Source: Amborella trichopoda
Lineage: Eukaryota; Streptophyta; Magnoliopsida; Amborellales; Amborellaceae
NCBI RefSeq assembly: GCF_000471905.2
Contig: NW_006499728.1
Coordinates: forward strand, 1,595,086-1,659,085
Length of the DNA: 64,000 bases
Direction: 5' to 3'
Positions 34,851 through 46,575 of the stretch are shown here, in pieces. Each line of letters begins with the position of its first letter. Position 1 is the stretch's first letter. Below the pieces are notes generated by a model. It was given only the letters and a program-made list of their open reading frames with translations, was not told where the DNA came from and searched no databases. The position numbers and the translations under genes were made by a program.

Positions 34851-35521
34851 TTCAAGAGGTTACGTCTCCACCATTTGGGTCCTAAAAGTACACCTAGCTG
34901 ACTTTAGGTCGAAGGCGCAAATGATCGGTCCCTAAACAATATGAAAGTTTGACTTTATTTCTCTCTCTCTTCCCCCTAAAAATTCTCTCATGCATATATG
35001 TTTTTTTCCCTTAATATTGGTTAAGCTTATAGGAAATTGTCCTTCAAATTTTGGAATCAATCAACTCCTGGAAAGTTGGCCTCCCTCTATCGACATCTTT
35101 AGACCCTCTCGTTTAAGGGAGCTTACCCTAAATTATCTTTAAGAATATGTCCATTCTAACAATGTGGCATGTGTTCACGTTTATTTGCAACCTTTCTTTT
35201 TTGAATGTTCCAAATCTATTGATAGCCGAGAAAATTACAAGATAGCATAGAAAATTACAAGATGTCGAGGATATTAGTAGAAATCATCAACATGTCCAAC
35301 TCAACTCCCTTTTTGGTCAAGGAATCAGTCAAGATTTGGTTCCCAAGTAACTTGAGATTCCATGGTTCCCAAGGAACTTGAGTTGCCATGGAAGGCGTTC
35401 TCTCTTACACCATTTAATCACAATTAGCGAATCCTCTTCAACAATAAAACCCTATAAGTTCTGCATGATTAGCCGTCGCAACTCCGCATGGCTTTGCATA
35501 AGCAATAATGACATTTCCTTA

Positions 35522-36825
35522 TCAATCCCGAATGGCTCCTCCATAACCAGCCAATCGTGGATTTCCCATCGAGCTTCCATCAAAGTTAAGCTTGAGTACA
35601 CTAATGTCTAGTGGTTTCCATCTAGTGACCGGTCTAAACAAATGAACTTCCAACTGAAACAGGTTGAGGAGGTTAATCATGACATCCATCTTAGAGATAT
35701 CCCGACCTTCCTTAGGAACATGCAGCCAAAACCAAAGAGTGAGTTTGATATTATTAAGAACCCTATCAAAGCAACAAATCTTCCTATCAAAAGTTCTACG
35801 GTTTCTCTCCAACCAGATTTCCCATAAAATAACACCTTGCAAGATCCTCCATATAGAACCACCAACCTTTGGCAAAGTCACCTCAAATTGAGTTAGCAAA
35901 TCCACATGTTGTAGCATAGTCAGGTTAAACTCCAACATTTGGAAGCACCAGGGCCAAATCTTGGAGCAATGTAAAAAAAGATGCGCCACAGACTCACCAT
36001 CTTCCTTACACATCAAATAGATATTTGTGATAATTTTGCCTCTTTTAGATCAAATTATCTACAATGAGGATCTTGTCTTTAGCCGCGAGTCATAATAACA
36101 CTTGCACCTTATGAGGGATGGGCCACTACCAAATTCTGGCTAACACTGGAAAAGACCAGCGTACTCTATCAAAGAAGAGTAAGCGATAAACAGACTTGAC
36201 CGAAAAATGTCCACCATTCTCAACTGCCCATACGACTTCGTCCTCACTATGCTCCCTAATAAAATATTGCTCTAATATTTCAAGCAAATTGATAAGTTGT
36301 AGAAAAAGAGGATTCTGAATTCTATCATAAGGAAAGCTTATATTCCAACTTACCTTATCGCCGCTAAAATCCACCAAATGAGCAATCGTAGCCTGGGAGC
36401 AGCTGACTTTACCAAAAAGAAGAGGAAAAATATATTTAAGTGGTTCGTCACCCTGCCATTTATGGTGCCAAAAAGACACCGCATTGCCCGCACCCCGGGA
36501 TCCAACGGACATTGCAATCTACTACTTGCTTGAGTGTGTAGATATCTCTCCACAATGAAGATGTACTATCCCTACCCACTCATCTTTTAATCCAAATACC
36601 AAAACCATCTACGCCATACTTTGATAAGAGCACTATGTACCAAAGTTGATCTTTATTCAAGAGACTTTGCCACCACCATTTACATAACAGAGCATCAATC
36701 ATCAACAAAAGTCTCCTCACACCTATACCACCTTCACATTTAGGAGTACACACTGTCTCCCAATGAATAAGGTGAAATTTCCTCTCAACCCCAAGAGAAC
36801 CCCATAGAAAGTTGTGCATCAACAC
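35522..36825 (-). pseudogene. LINE ORF2: zf-RVT and RNase H remnant
   Basis: Frames shift repeatedly here. ALLCKWWWQSLLNKDQLW near 36690 and SVKSVYRLLFFD near 36180 are typical of the LINE C-terminus. CKEDGESVAHLFLHCSKIW near 35985 is the zf-RVT signature. LKLNFDGSSMGNPRLAGYGG near 35580 is the start of a plant LINE RNase H domain. The rest of RNase H continues to about 35250 with stops. Confidence 0.85.
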
Positions 36826-36829
36826 TTCA

Positions 36830-38389
36830 ATATGCTTTATAAACAGCCCTAGGCATTCGCAACATAAACATCTGATAAATAGGAAGATTTGTAGGACAGA
36901 AATTCAAAAAGGTAACTCTGCCTCCTAAAGAGAGATGTTTAGGCTTCTAAAGAACAAGCTTGATTTGAACTATCTGTAGGACATTATCCCATGCAGAAAT
37001 AGGTATTGTCCCAACAGAAATAGGAACGCTTAGGTACGTGAAGGGAAATTTATCCACCCTACATCCAAGCCTCAATGCTAAATCATTTACCAACCCCTCA
37101 TCACAATTGACACCAATCAATGCCGTTTTAGAAAAGTTGACCTTAAGGCCTAGTAAAACCTCACAACAAATCAAGAAAGTTTTAATTGTCTCGATTTGAT
37201 CTCCCATCCCATCACAAAACAACCACGTATCGTCTGCATATTGAAGATGAGAAATACGTGGAGCATTATGAGAGATTAAGAAACCGAAAAAATACCTGCT
37301 ATTTACAATGTTACAGATCATCTTACTAAAGCATTCGACATAGAGCGTGAATAGAAAAGGTGATAAAGTGTCCCCCTGCTTGAGGCTTTGAGAGGCCCTG
37401 AAGAAACCTTTAGGGCTCCCAATAATAAGAACTGAAAAGTTAGCTGTGGAAGGGCAACCAAAAATCCATCTCCTCCATTTAGGACCAAAACCCATATGTT
37501 TCATGACTTCTAATAGAATACACCATTCAACTCTGTCGTAGGCTTTTTCTATATCCAATTTAATTACAATACCCGATTCACTTCTCAAAAGTCTAGAATG
37601 GATGCATTCTTGGGCAATAAGCATGCTGCCTAAAATTAACCTATTTTGGATAAAAGTTGATTGCATATCAGATATGATCATAAGGAGAACCACTTTCAAC
37701 CTTTCAGCAAACATTTTCGCTACAATTTTATAGAGGCTGGTAAGGAGACTGATATGCCTGATATCCGAAAGAGATGAGATAGCAGATCTCTTAGGGATTA
37801 AGGCTATGAAAGTAGCACTAACTCCCTTAAAAAATTTCCTCGTCTCCATGAACTCCCTAATCATATCCAACAGCTCTCCCTTAACCAGGTGCCTGAACCG
37901 CTAGAAAAAAGAAAAAGGGAAGCCATTAGGGCCAGGGGCTTTATCTCCTAGAAGTTTTAAAACGGCAAGTTTAAGTTCATCCATATAAACATCTCTATGC
38001 AAATTATTAGCAACAGAAGGGGGAAGAGAAGAAAAGGCTAAGCCGTCCAACTTGGGTTTAAAAGGAATTTCAGTAGAGAAGGCTTTAAGAAAATGAGTAA
38101 TAATACCCTCCTCCCACCCAGAGTGTTCATCTTCAGTAACACCAGGAATCACCAGACCAGACAAATCATTCTGTTTCCGATGAGCACTAGCAATGGCATG
38201 AAAGAACTTAGTATTGCGATTGCCTTTTTTCAGCCATCTCACCCTGGATCTCTGTTTCCAATACATCTCCTTTACTCTATTCAGATATTCCAAAGTGGAC
38301 AACAACATACTTCTCTCCACCATATTAGCCTTAGAAATGAGCCTTACTTGTTGGATACCTTGATCCCAACTTTGGATATTGGACAACAC
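36830..38389 (-). pseudogene. LINE ORF2: reverse transcriptase domain remnant
   Basis: Landmarks in order: KQRSRVRWLKKGNRNTKFFH, GDKAPGPNGFPFSFF (stop follows at 37901), FIALIPK, IVIKLDIEKAYDRVEW, LKQGDTLSPFLFTLYVE, LQYADDTWLF (YADD codons at 37229-37240) and LKVNFSKTALIGV. The 307-codon open piece 36947-37870 carries the catalytic core. The DIRHISLL stretch replaces the usual RPISL motif. Confidence 0.93.
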
Positions 38390-38431
38390 TTGATCAATTT
38401 TAGTCTTAACCGAAGACCAGTTCTCAGTTTT

Positions 38432-39255
38432 CTAAGCCAACAACTTATGTTTCACATTGAGGAGTTTCTTATGGAGAATGAAGTCCACTGACCCAAAGCT
38501 AACAGAATTCATCCAGGTGGACTTAATAAGATCAACAACACCCGGTTCATCCAACCAACAGAGCTCTAGACAGAAAGGATTTTTTTCCTTTTTATTAAAA
38601 GTAGTATTGAGAAGAAGAGGGGTGTGATTAGATGAAAACCTAGGCAGTGCTTTGACAACAACCAAAGGAAATGCTTCCATCCAATCCTGAGTCACTAAAA
38701 ATCGGTCAAACTTAGACATAATCAGATTATGAGTACAACTATTTGACCAAGTAAATTTAGCACCCACTACTGGCAAGTCAAACAATTGAAAACGCTCAAT
38801 GAACGCATTAAACATTCGCATCAACGAATGAAGTTAAAATCACCGCCCAAACAAATGGGCACATCATGAGAAAGCAACACATCACCCAAATCAATAAGAA
38901 AACCTTCTTTAAGAGAAGACACCAGGGCCGTAGACATTGACAATACCCTATTTAAAACCACCACCTGGCCCCTCAAAGAAAATGCCCAAAATTCTATCCC
39001 TCTTAACTCATCAAAACTATGAAAAAGAAGTGGATCCCACAAGATCCATAAACCCGAAGCCTCTAAAGTATACACCCCTTCAAAATTAACTGCCTTATTA
39101 CCCTAAATGTCTCTAACTACAGACAAATATGGAGCAAAAGACTTAGTTTCTTGCAAAATAAGAACTTCAGGTCTAAACTGGTGAACCAACATTTTGACAT
39201 CATTCGTACGTCTGGGGTCACCCATACCTCTAACATTCCAAGTAAAAACAATCAT
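38432..39255 (-). pseudogene. LINE ORF2: endonuclease domain remnant
   Basis: Starts MIVFTWNVRGMG at 39255, the classic N-terminus of an APE-like endonuclease (WNVRG carries the metal-binding Asn). ILQETKS (catalytic Glu) follows, then CLGGDFNFIR. The late SDH motif appears as SNHTPLL. A stop lies in the stretch before 39075 and a frameshift near 38823. Confidence 0.85.
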
Positions 39256-40860
39256 TAAGGGTTAGAGGTAGAACCTGGTCCTTCAGGGAAGGAACCGCCA
39301 TCGTCCCCATCTGTGTGATTTGCAACACCATCCATGAACTCCCCTAAGGTAGAGGAACCGCTAGTAACATCAATGACATCATCATCATTAAACGCGATAC
39401 CACCCACACACTTCCCTTTGGGGCCCATTGTGGCCAGGCGAGTTGAAAACCGAATTGCCTGGCTATCCTGTCGGGACACAGAGTTTTTTTTCTTGGGAGT
39501 AACTAGCAACGGATCTTTCCCAGTAAGTGCTTTAGCAGGCCTCGCAGTTTTGATCTTCTCCTTCAAAGTTTGGACCACCAAAGCCAAGGGAACTTTAAAA
39601 GAAAGTCCTCAATCATCAATCAAGGAGGACAACTTCTCATCCTCATCAGTGGTATGGAAACCATCATCCAACGTGCTAGGAGCCCTGACTAGAGGGCATT
39701 CCGAAGTGGTATCATTCTCAGCTGTTAACATGCAACCATCATCTAAGTCCTCCTTTAGTACAGAAGGACCCTCCTCCACAGCTGAACCCACAGGACCGAC
39801 CAAAGAAAAACGACGAAGCAAAGGTGTAGATTGAGGAACAACCTCAATCGGCTGCACCCATCCTACTTCCACCATGGCTAGAGCACCACTAGCATGATCC
39901 ACTCCTTCAGCTGCTTCGAAAGCACCATCAAGAGCACCTTCATAAACACCAACCTCGTCCACCATCTCCAAAGCACCATCCATTTCAAGATCTTCCACCA
40001 AAATCACCGCCAAAGGATCAATAGGCTGCGGTTTTTTCTCTTTTGCAGCTTTCTTCTTTTTAGCATCGAAGCGGAAGGGGAGTGAACTCATTTTCGCAAC
40101 AAAGGACCACCACAGCAAAGGCACTAGCACCAAATGGCAAAAGCTAGAAAATGCAGGCTTCAGCGAAAGAAAAAGGTTGCCAACCTGTTTCCCCAAGAAG
40201 CAATCTTTAGTAACAACAGCAAGACCAAAGGGAGAAGGTGAACAACCCAAACCCAAAGGAAGGCGGTGCAATAAGGAGCAGGGTTCTTTCTGAGGTGGGA
40301 CTGGTACAACGCCATCATTGCCGGATACAGGTCAGCCTCCACGCCGGTATGGTCGCTCTTCCCAATAGCGCACCCATCCATCTCCAAATCTTTCCCCAGC
40401 GAGAAAAAAGTTTTGGTGGGCCCTCAAGAGAACCAATGATTCTCACAGAGAACTCATTTCACTTTGAGAGGTAGTCAAAGGTATTGCTAGGAAAGTGAGC
40501 CACCTACACCTAACGCTTTTTTAATTTCAAATTTTTTAAATGTAACTGATCCCCACGTGTCATCTTCATCCGCAGGATCTGGTGTCTGTGGGGCTACCCA
40601 GACAAACCTACTACACGGGGAGCATTTTTTTTCTTTTTGTGGCTAACCACCGTCCACTCATCATCGCTACATCGCTCAACTAAGATATGCTTTGGGTCTC
40701 GCTCCTCCCTAGGGGACTCAGACTCTACAACCACCACATTGATCATGAAACTTTCAAGGCCCACCAATAAGTGAATCTTCGAAGGAATGGGAGACTCTGC
40801 CAAGTGCCACAATTGAACTCTAACGAAATCCAGTGGGTCCATTTTCAGCAAATTCCAGTT
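39255..40860 (-). pseudogene. LINE ORF1 remnant
   Basis: Three open pieces. The first (40594-40851) has DFVRVQLWHLAE and a hydrophobic strand pattern like the DUF4283-type nucleic-acid-binding domain of plant LINE ORF1 proteins. The middle (39609-40271) is acidic and low-complexity with a KKKKAAKEKK patch. The last (39255-39587) continues in the same frame after one stop. A frameshift lies between the first and second. Its stop overlaps the ORF2 start as TAATG at 39253-39257. Confidence 0.6.
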
Positions 40861-40870
40861 AATGTCACAG

Positions 40871-41309
40871 TACGCTTATTTGCAACTTGATATACATGGA
40901 GTTGATGTAGGCAAAGTTTTGTTTATTTTAAATAATCGAAGTTGATTAATCAATAAGGCACAAATGATGATGATTTTAAATAATCATGAACAATGATTAA
41001 AAGTCCTTGAGAGAGGGATACTGATTAAGAGTGCTTCAGAGAGAGTGACAATAGTTGCAAGTGCTTAAGAGAGAAAATAATTAGGGAAAACATTTATATG
41101 TCTAGTGGTGGACTGGACTAAAATCCATCCTCCCCCATTTTTGGGGGTTTAGGGGCCTCTGTTTTGCTCCTATTTTGTTATACACATCATTTTGGTCTTG
41201 ATGAAGGAGATTGTTAAAATACATCTTCTCCTAAAATCCTGGTCTTCTCCTAATTTGTTAGACCCATCTTGGTCTTGGCAAAGAAGATTGTGAAAATTTT
41301 TTAGAGGTA
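40871..41309. other. Spacer between LINE and MITE
   Basis: AT-rich with GAGAGAG-type words; no gene or repeat recognised with confidence. Confidence 0.35.
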
Positions 41310-42052
41310 GGGGTGGCTAGACCTGGACCCGGACCTGGACTCCAAAGAAAAAAAGGGACTTAGACCTGGACCCGAAGTTACTGGACCCCGACCTAGGCCT
41401 AGACCTGGACTCAATGGGACTTGATTGGAGTCGACAATAAATAAAAAATATATATTTAAATATTATATATTAAAGGGTGTGGTTTCTACAAAGTTGCAAC
41501 CTTAAACAAGCCAATTAAGGTGCACCTCCAAATTTTATCATAACATGTAATCTTGATGTTAAAAATTATTAGGATTATCTCAAAATCTATTTTCATATCT
41601 AATTATAAAATTTTGAACTCTAAAAATGTTAAAATCAAGAAGATCTATAAACATATGAAAATCTTGAAAATGGACGGTCTAGATAATGTGTTGCAAGATG
41701 CATTATTTTTTGGAATCTAATTTTTTTTTTTTTTTTTCTATATTCGTACATTTAGTTGTCGAGATGATGAAGTAGAGGGTTTTTCAACATTAAAAACACT
41801 TTTTCTGATGGATTTTTGGGGTGTATATGTAATTCTACATTTTAAGGTGTCAACCTTATATAACCTTTTTCCTATATTAAATATTATTTAAATAAAAATA
41901 CTATTTAGGTTGGGTCCACATGGACCTGGACCTGAATAATGTTCGGGTCTAATATTTGGACCCAGATTAGGTCCAACTTTTGGACCCATACCCAGACTTT
42001 GGTCGGGTCTAGTTGTCGGGTCTCGGTTTTGGTCTGGGTCCGATGCCACCCT
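41310..42052. mobile_element. hAT-like GGGTGGCAA-type element carrying a nested MITE
   Basis: Left end AGGGGTGGCTAGACC, right end GGGTCCGATGCCACCCT, with GGACCTGG/CCAGGTCC-rich flanks. The centre is interrupted by a complete palindromic MITE (41474-41872). Removing that insertion and one target copy leaves about 336 bp, close to the 368-bp relative at 2547. Outer target duplication not recognised. Confidence 0.7.
41474..41872. mobile_element. hAT-like palindromic MITE with perfect 8-bp target duplication
   Basis: 399 bp, flanked by TATATTAA at 41466-41473 and 41873-41880. Starts AGGGTGTGGTTTCTACAAAG and ends CCTTATATAACCTTTTTCC. The 8-bp duplication and the YAGGG-type terminus point to the hAT superfamily. 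It is non-autonomous, with no coding capacity, and is nested in another element. Confidence 0.88.
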
Positions 42053-43809
42053 TATAAGTAGAAAAAAAAAAATGGCATGTAGGGCGATTTGTTTAACATC
42101 AAATTTCCTGTATGGCCTCATTATCACCAACTGGATAATTAAAAACGAAAAATGTCAAGAATCCTAAACCCATAGAGCTATAAGTCCGAATAAACCATTC
42201 TAAAGTCTCCTTTATCAGGACTTTTTTTCATGAGCTTCTTCACCGGGGTGGTGAAAACTTAGGTCGGGTCGACCTGTGGAGCTAACTGGTCGACCCGACT
42301 TGGTCCGTGTCGACCAGTGATGACATAACTTAGCAATGATCCCATTCTTGACGATAGCATTCTACGTATTGAAAAAAAATAAAAATAAAAATAGGCTGAT
42401 GTATTGTTAGATCTAAGGTTAGATATACTCAAAATTATTTATTTATTTTGGAATTATTTATTTAGAATTTTAGAACCATCCCCTTGGATTTAAAATCAAA
42501 TAAATCTTGTCTAAACCAAGGTTTTGAGCGTGGCATAGCTAGTTACTCCCCCAAAATCGCTAATCCTTATACTCCTGTTAAACTAAGGTTATTTATTTTT
42601 AGTATAAGGAAGTCATAATTGACTGTTAGATGTCAGGTCAAGTGGTCGGGGATGTATCATTGAATAGACACAAAGTCTAAAATAAAATTTCTCCATTTTT
42701 ATGACACATTTCAACTTGTGGAATTTCATGTACAGTGGTTAAAAGTGATTGTGATCATCTTGTACCAAAAATAAATGTTCTTATTAATTAATATACAATC
42801 GATATTTCACGTAACAATAAGAATTTTCATTCCAGTGATTAAGCATTTCACTCATTGACCACATGCATGTAGGGTCTCTCCTCCCTTCATCCCTCCCTCT
42901 TTCTTTCAAATTTTAATTATGATTCATGCACTTAGCCCACCAATTTTTCTATTTATAGATGCCATACGTCCAGCTTTAGGCCATGTTAAATAAATACCTG
43001 TATTGTGTCTTCATTCTTTAATTTTGAATATGAAATGGGTTTCAAATATGATATCATTTGAAGGCCTCAAACCATATGCGTGAAGGAACGAGGAAGCCAA
43101 GAACCACACAAACAAGTCTTAAGAATTAAATTTTTTTTCTCAATACAAGGCACGGTTGGTACATGGTGAAATACTCCTATAACGCAAAAAAACTCCTGAT
43201 GTAACTAGGTACGAGAGTTTTTTCGCACCAATTGATGATCCTAATGCATTTTCACACTACTTGGCGGGGATTGATAAGAAAAAAACTCCCACACCAAATC
43301 ATATGAGGGAATTTTTTTTGTGTGAAAATACTTTCATGGAAGTATTTTCACATGTACCAAACGTGCCCATAAGGTTCAAGACATGAAACACATTTGAAAC
43401 CAGTATAACTATTTGTAGACCCATGAATTTGGAGCTCCAAAAACCAACGTATATCCTCAAAAATAAAAGTAAACAATAAAAAGATATGAAATAAAATTTT
43501 TTTTATCATCATATATATATTTTTAATTTTTTTCTATTTTCATGATAACGGATAGACTTATAAAATTTTGGATCTAAAATCCATCTTGAACATGAATTAC
43601 GGAAGGGTGGACTAAATGTATGAGGTGCATCATTGGAGGCACTTAGACCAACCCTAATATTCTATTCTTCATGGTTTTTGTTTGGCCTCTAGTTTTTACA
43701 ACTAGATTTATTAGGAACTACACCCATATGTGTGATCTTGACCAATGGTGTATTGCCCCTCTCAACTGTATTAGACAAGTGCAATTACTAAATACGATTT
43801 AGTTTCTAT
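42053..43809. other. Gene-free AT-rich stretch
   Basis: No recognisable gene. A dense GTCGACC-word patch lies near 42270-42310. The rest is AT-rich with no clear element boundary. Confidence 0.4.
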
Positions 43810-44165
43810 TAGCCTCACCTCAAAATCTTCTTCACGAAACACTTAGGGCATGGGAAATCCCCAATATTATTCTAAAATCTATTTCTGCCACCAATTATTA
43901 AATTTGTAGCTAAATAAATGATACATTTCTTGTGGATCTATGAACACATGAAACTGAAAAATTGGACGGATTAGATAACATGGTAGAATATATATTATTT
44001 TTAGGACTTGAAATCCTAATTTTTTTCGTAACTATAATGATTGAGGTCGAGACGATCGATTTAAGGTCGAGATGATCGATTTAAAGGCTTTATGACACCA
44101 TAACTATAATTTTATATGAGTTTTGAGGTGATGCTTTACTTTTTTCCATAAAACCTAGGCCTTAT
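43810..44165. mobile_element. Diverged palindromic MITE, GGCCTAGG subtype
   Basis: Contains the family core (TGGATCTATGAACACATGAAA, GGACGGATTAGATAA, GAGATGATCGATTTAA) and ends with CATAAAACCTAGGCC. The copy at 46220 has the complementary GGCCTAGGTTTTATG end at its left. A 17-base GGTCGAGAYGATCGATTTAA block is duplicated near 44045 and 44065. Confidence 0.5.
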
Positions 44166-44754
44166 TTTATCCTTTTTGTATTAAATAAAGTGGGGAGAAA
44201 AACTAGCTTTCCTTTCGATTGTATAGGTGAGGTTAGCATATGTCCCTAAATGCAAGCAATTTGCTCATGTTGGAGATGGATGGACGATTCAAAACTCTAT
44301 ATCTCTAATATTTCGACATCTACAGTATTGAATTTAAAAATGAAAACGAAATTTAAGTCTTAAAAATAATTGACAAGGATTTAATATATGTTCCAAGTCT
44401 TCAATCAAGCTAAAATTGGATTAGTCTCATACGTCTTGAGATCTCTTCCCTCAAGGGAGAGAGAAAGACGAAAGAGAAAGGAGTTACCAGTTCAACTATC
44501 TAAGAGTAAAAAGAGGTTCAAAGAACCCAAATCCAACCAACTCTCTGATATAAGGCATCAAACCCAAATCAGAAGTAGGGTGCATCTCAAAAATCCTCCA
44601 GAGAAGGTTTCTCTAATGGTAGAAGGTCTTCCAAATGATCGTCTTGACGTTGCAATGTATAGATGTGAAAGGATTCTTAAGTCTTAAAATAGTGCATCTT
44701 GTAACAAATTATTTGAGAGGTGCCGTTGGCATTCAGATGTATCCGTAGGTGTAG
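44166..44754. other. Gene-free stretch with partial MITE
   Basis: Around 44570-44720 is a partial palindromic-MITE sequence (GGGTGCATCTCAAAAATCC, GATCGTCTTGACGTTG, AATAGTGCATCTTGTAAC). No gene. Confidence 0.4.
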
Positions 44755-45110
44755 AGGTAAGGTGCACCTTCAAATTTTATCATGGTATATAATTTTGATG
44801 TAAAATATTCTTAGGATTATCTCAAAATATATTTTGATATCTAATTATAAAATTTTAAATGTCAAAAATGGTTAAAATCAAGTAGATCTATAAACGTATG
44901 AAAATCTTGAAAATAGACGGCGTAGATAATATGTTGTAAAAGACACTATTTTTGAGACTTAAAATCTTTTTATTTTTCATAGTCATACATCTCGATGTCG
45001 AGATGATCAATCAAAAGGTTTTTCAATGTTAAAACTACCTTTTCCAATGGATTTTAGAGGGGCATCCGTAGTTCTACATTATAAGGTAGCATCCTTATAT
45101 AAACTTTTTC
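44755..45110. mobile_element. hAT-like palindromic MITE, close relative of the 41474 copy
   Basis: Shares with the 41474 copy TAAGGTGCACCTTCAAATTTTATC-like sequence, ATCTAATTATAAAATTTT, GAAAATCTTGAAAATRGACG and CCTTATATAAACTTTTTC. The left terminus is incomplete, missing the first 40 bases or so. Confidence 0.7.
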
Positions 45111-46219
45111 TTTATTTGAGACACATGTTTTATAGATTTTCATATTTTATAGATTTACTCAATCTATATCATTTATGAAGATCTAAAATTCATAATTATG
45201 GTTGAAAATAGGCTCTTAGGCCATTACATCTTCAAATTGGAAGCCTGTCTTTGTCTTAATTTTGTTTAAAGTTGTCACCTTACACAAATCACACTCTAGA
45301 TATTTTAACCTCCATTTGATCCTTACACAAATGCACCATGCACCATATAATGCATATGTGTTTCAAGTCTTAAAATAGTGCAACTTGTAACATATTATTT
45401 GTGACGTCAATTTTTTAGATTTCCAAATTTTATAGATCTGCTTGATCTATAATATTTGTGGAGATTTGAAATTCGTAATTATGGTTGAAAATAGGCTTTT
45501 AGGTCTGTCTTTGTCTTACTCTATTATTTAAAATTGACACCTTACACAAATCACAGCCCAAAATATTTTAACCTCTCATCTCCCCATCTATTTATTTTTG
45601 TCTCTCTCCCCCCTCAATCTCGCTATTGATGCATTGTTGTACAGTTCCAACCATGTGCAATGCATGGTTGCCTTTTAGTATACTTACCAATTAATATGAT
45701 ACTATTCAATAGTATTTTTCTTTAAAGACATGGCCCACAACCGTGTTGTGTCTTCCTCTCATTGATAAGGACACCAAATTTTAGAGAGGGAAAATGTTAG
45801 CATAGTAGAAAGAAATAAATGTTGTTCGCGTGATGACAAAGCATCACTATCTCTTACCTAATAATTTCGGATCCGGTAAAAGAAATGGATTTCAGACTCT
45901 AAAAATGATATATCGTATAACGTATTATCTGAATCGCTTATTTTCACGTGTTTATAGATTAATTTGACTTGTATACTTTTTTTAACATCAAATTTTATAG
46001 CTAGGATGATCTTAGAAGGGTGAGGACTATAAACTTTCATTTAACCCATCTCTGGGTAAATGAGGTGAGTTGTGTCAGATAGATAGCCGACATAAGACCT
46101 GGCATAAGTGTGCCTCCTCAACTTTTTGTACCATCATAAATATGATGTTGGCATTTATCTATAACTAGTTTCATGCACATGGGATGCACGTTTTTTATTT
46201 TTAGTGTTGGGTGGGATTT
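45111..46219. other. Gene-free AT-rich stretch with MITE debris
   Basis: Fragments of the palindromic family core recur near 45130-45260 and 45390-45560 (TTTTATAGATCTGCTTGATC, GAAATTCGTAATTATGG). No gene. Confidence 0.4.
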
Positions 46220-46575
46220 CTTTAAGGCCTAGGTTTTATGAAAATAAAATAAAGTCTCACTTCAAAATCCTTGTCCAAAAAGTACTTTCAGCAATAGAAA
46301 TATCCATGATGGCGTTAAAATCAATTTCCAATATCGATAATGAAATTTGAAACTAAAAAAGTAGTACAGATCTTGTAGATTTATGAACACTTAGTTTTGG
46401 GTAAAATGAATGGTCTAGATAATTTGTTACAATATACACTATTTTTAGAGCTTGAGATCCTCTTTTTTTTCACAACTATAATGTTTAAGCCAAGATGATA
46501 GGTATAAAAGTTCTCTAATGCTTGAATTACGATTTTTAATGAGTTAGGAGGAGAGGCTTTACTTAATTTGATAAG
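46220..46575. mobile_element. Diverged palindromic MITE, GGCCTAGG subtype
   Basis: Left end AAGGCCTAGGTTTTATG mirrors the right end of the 43810 copy. The core GTAGATTTATGAACACTTAG, AATGGTCTAGATAATTTGTT and AAGCCAAGATGAT is collinear with the family. The right end is unclear. Confidence 0.5.

Larger units (their letters stand above)
33505..35225. other. PFP alpha 3' region and intergenic DNA
   Basis: Includes the presumed 3' UTR, a GACTCG-type repeat fragment at 33980-34075, a CT microsatellite at 34256-34273 and a truncated GGGTGGCAA-type element at 34685-34850. No further gene. Confidence 0.5.
35230..40870 (-). mobile_element. L1-type LINE (non-LTR retrotransposon), decayed
   Basis: Reading leftwards: an ORF1-like region, then an ORF2-like region with APE-type endonuclease, reverse transcriptase with YADD, a zf-RVT zinc-binding region and a terminal RNase H. 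This is the order of plant L1-clade LINEs. All parts carry stops or frameshifts, so it is inactive. Both ends are approximate: the 5' (right) end appears truncated within ORF1, and I did not find a clear poly(A) tail or target duplication. Plant LINEs integrate by target-primed reverse transcription. Confidence 0.9.

Noticed and set aside
39334..39834. 166-codon plus-strand open frame
   Set aside because: Antisense to the acidic LINE ORF1 region, no domain.
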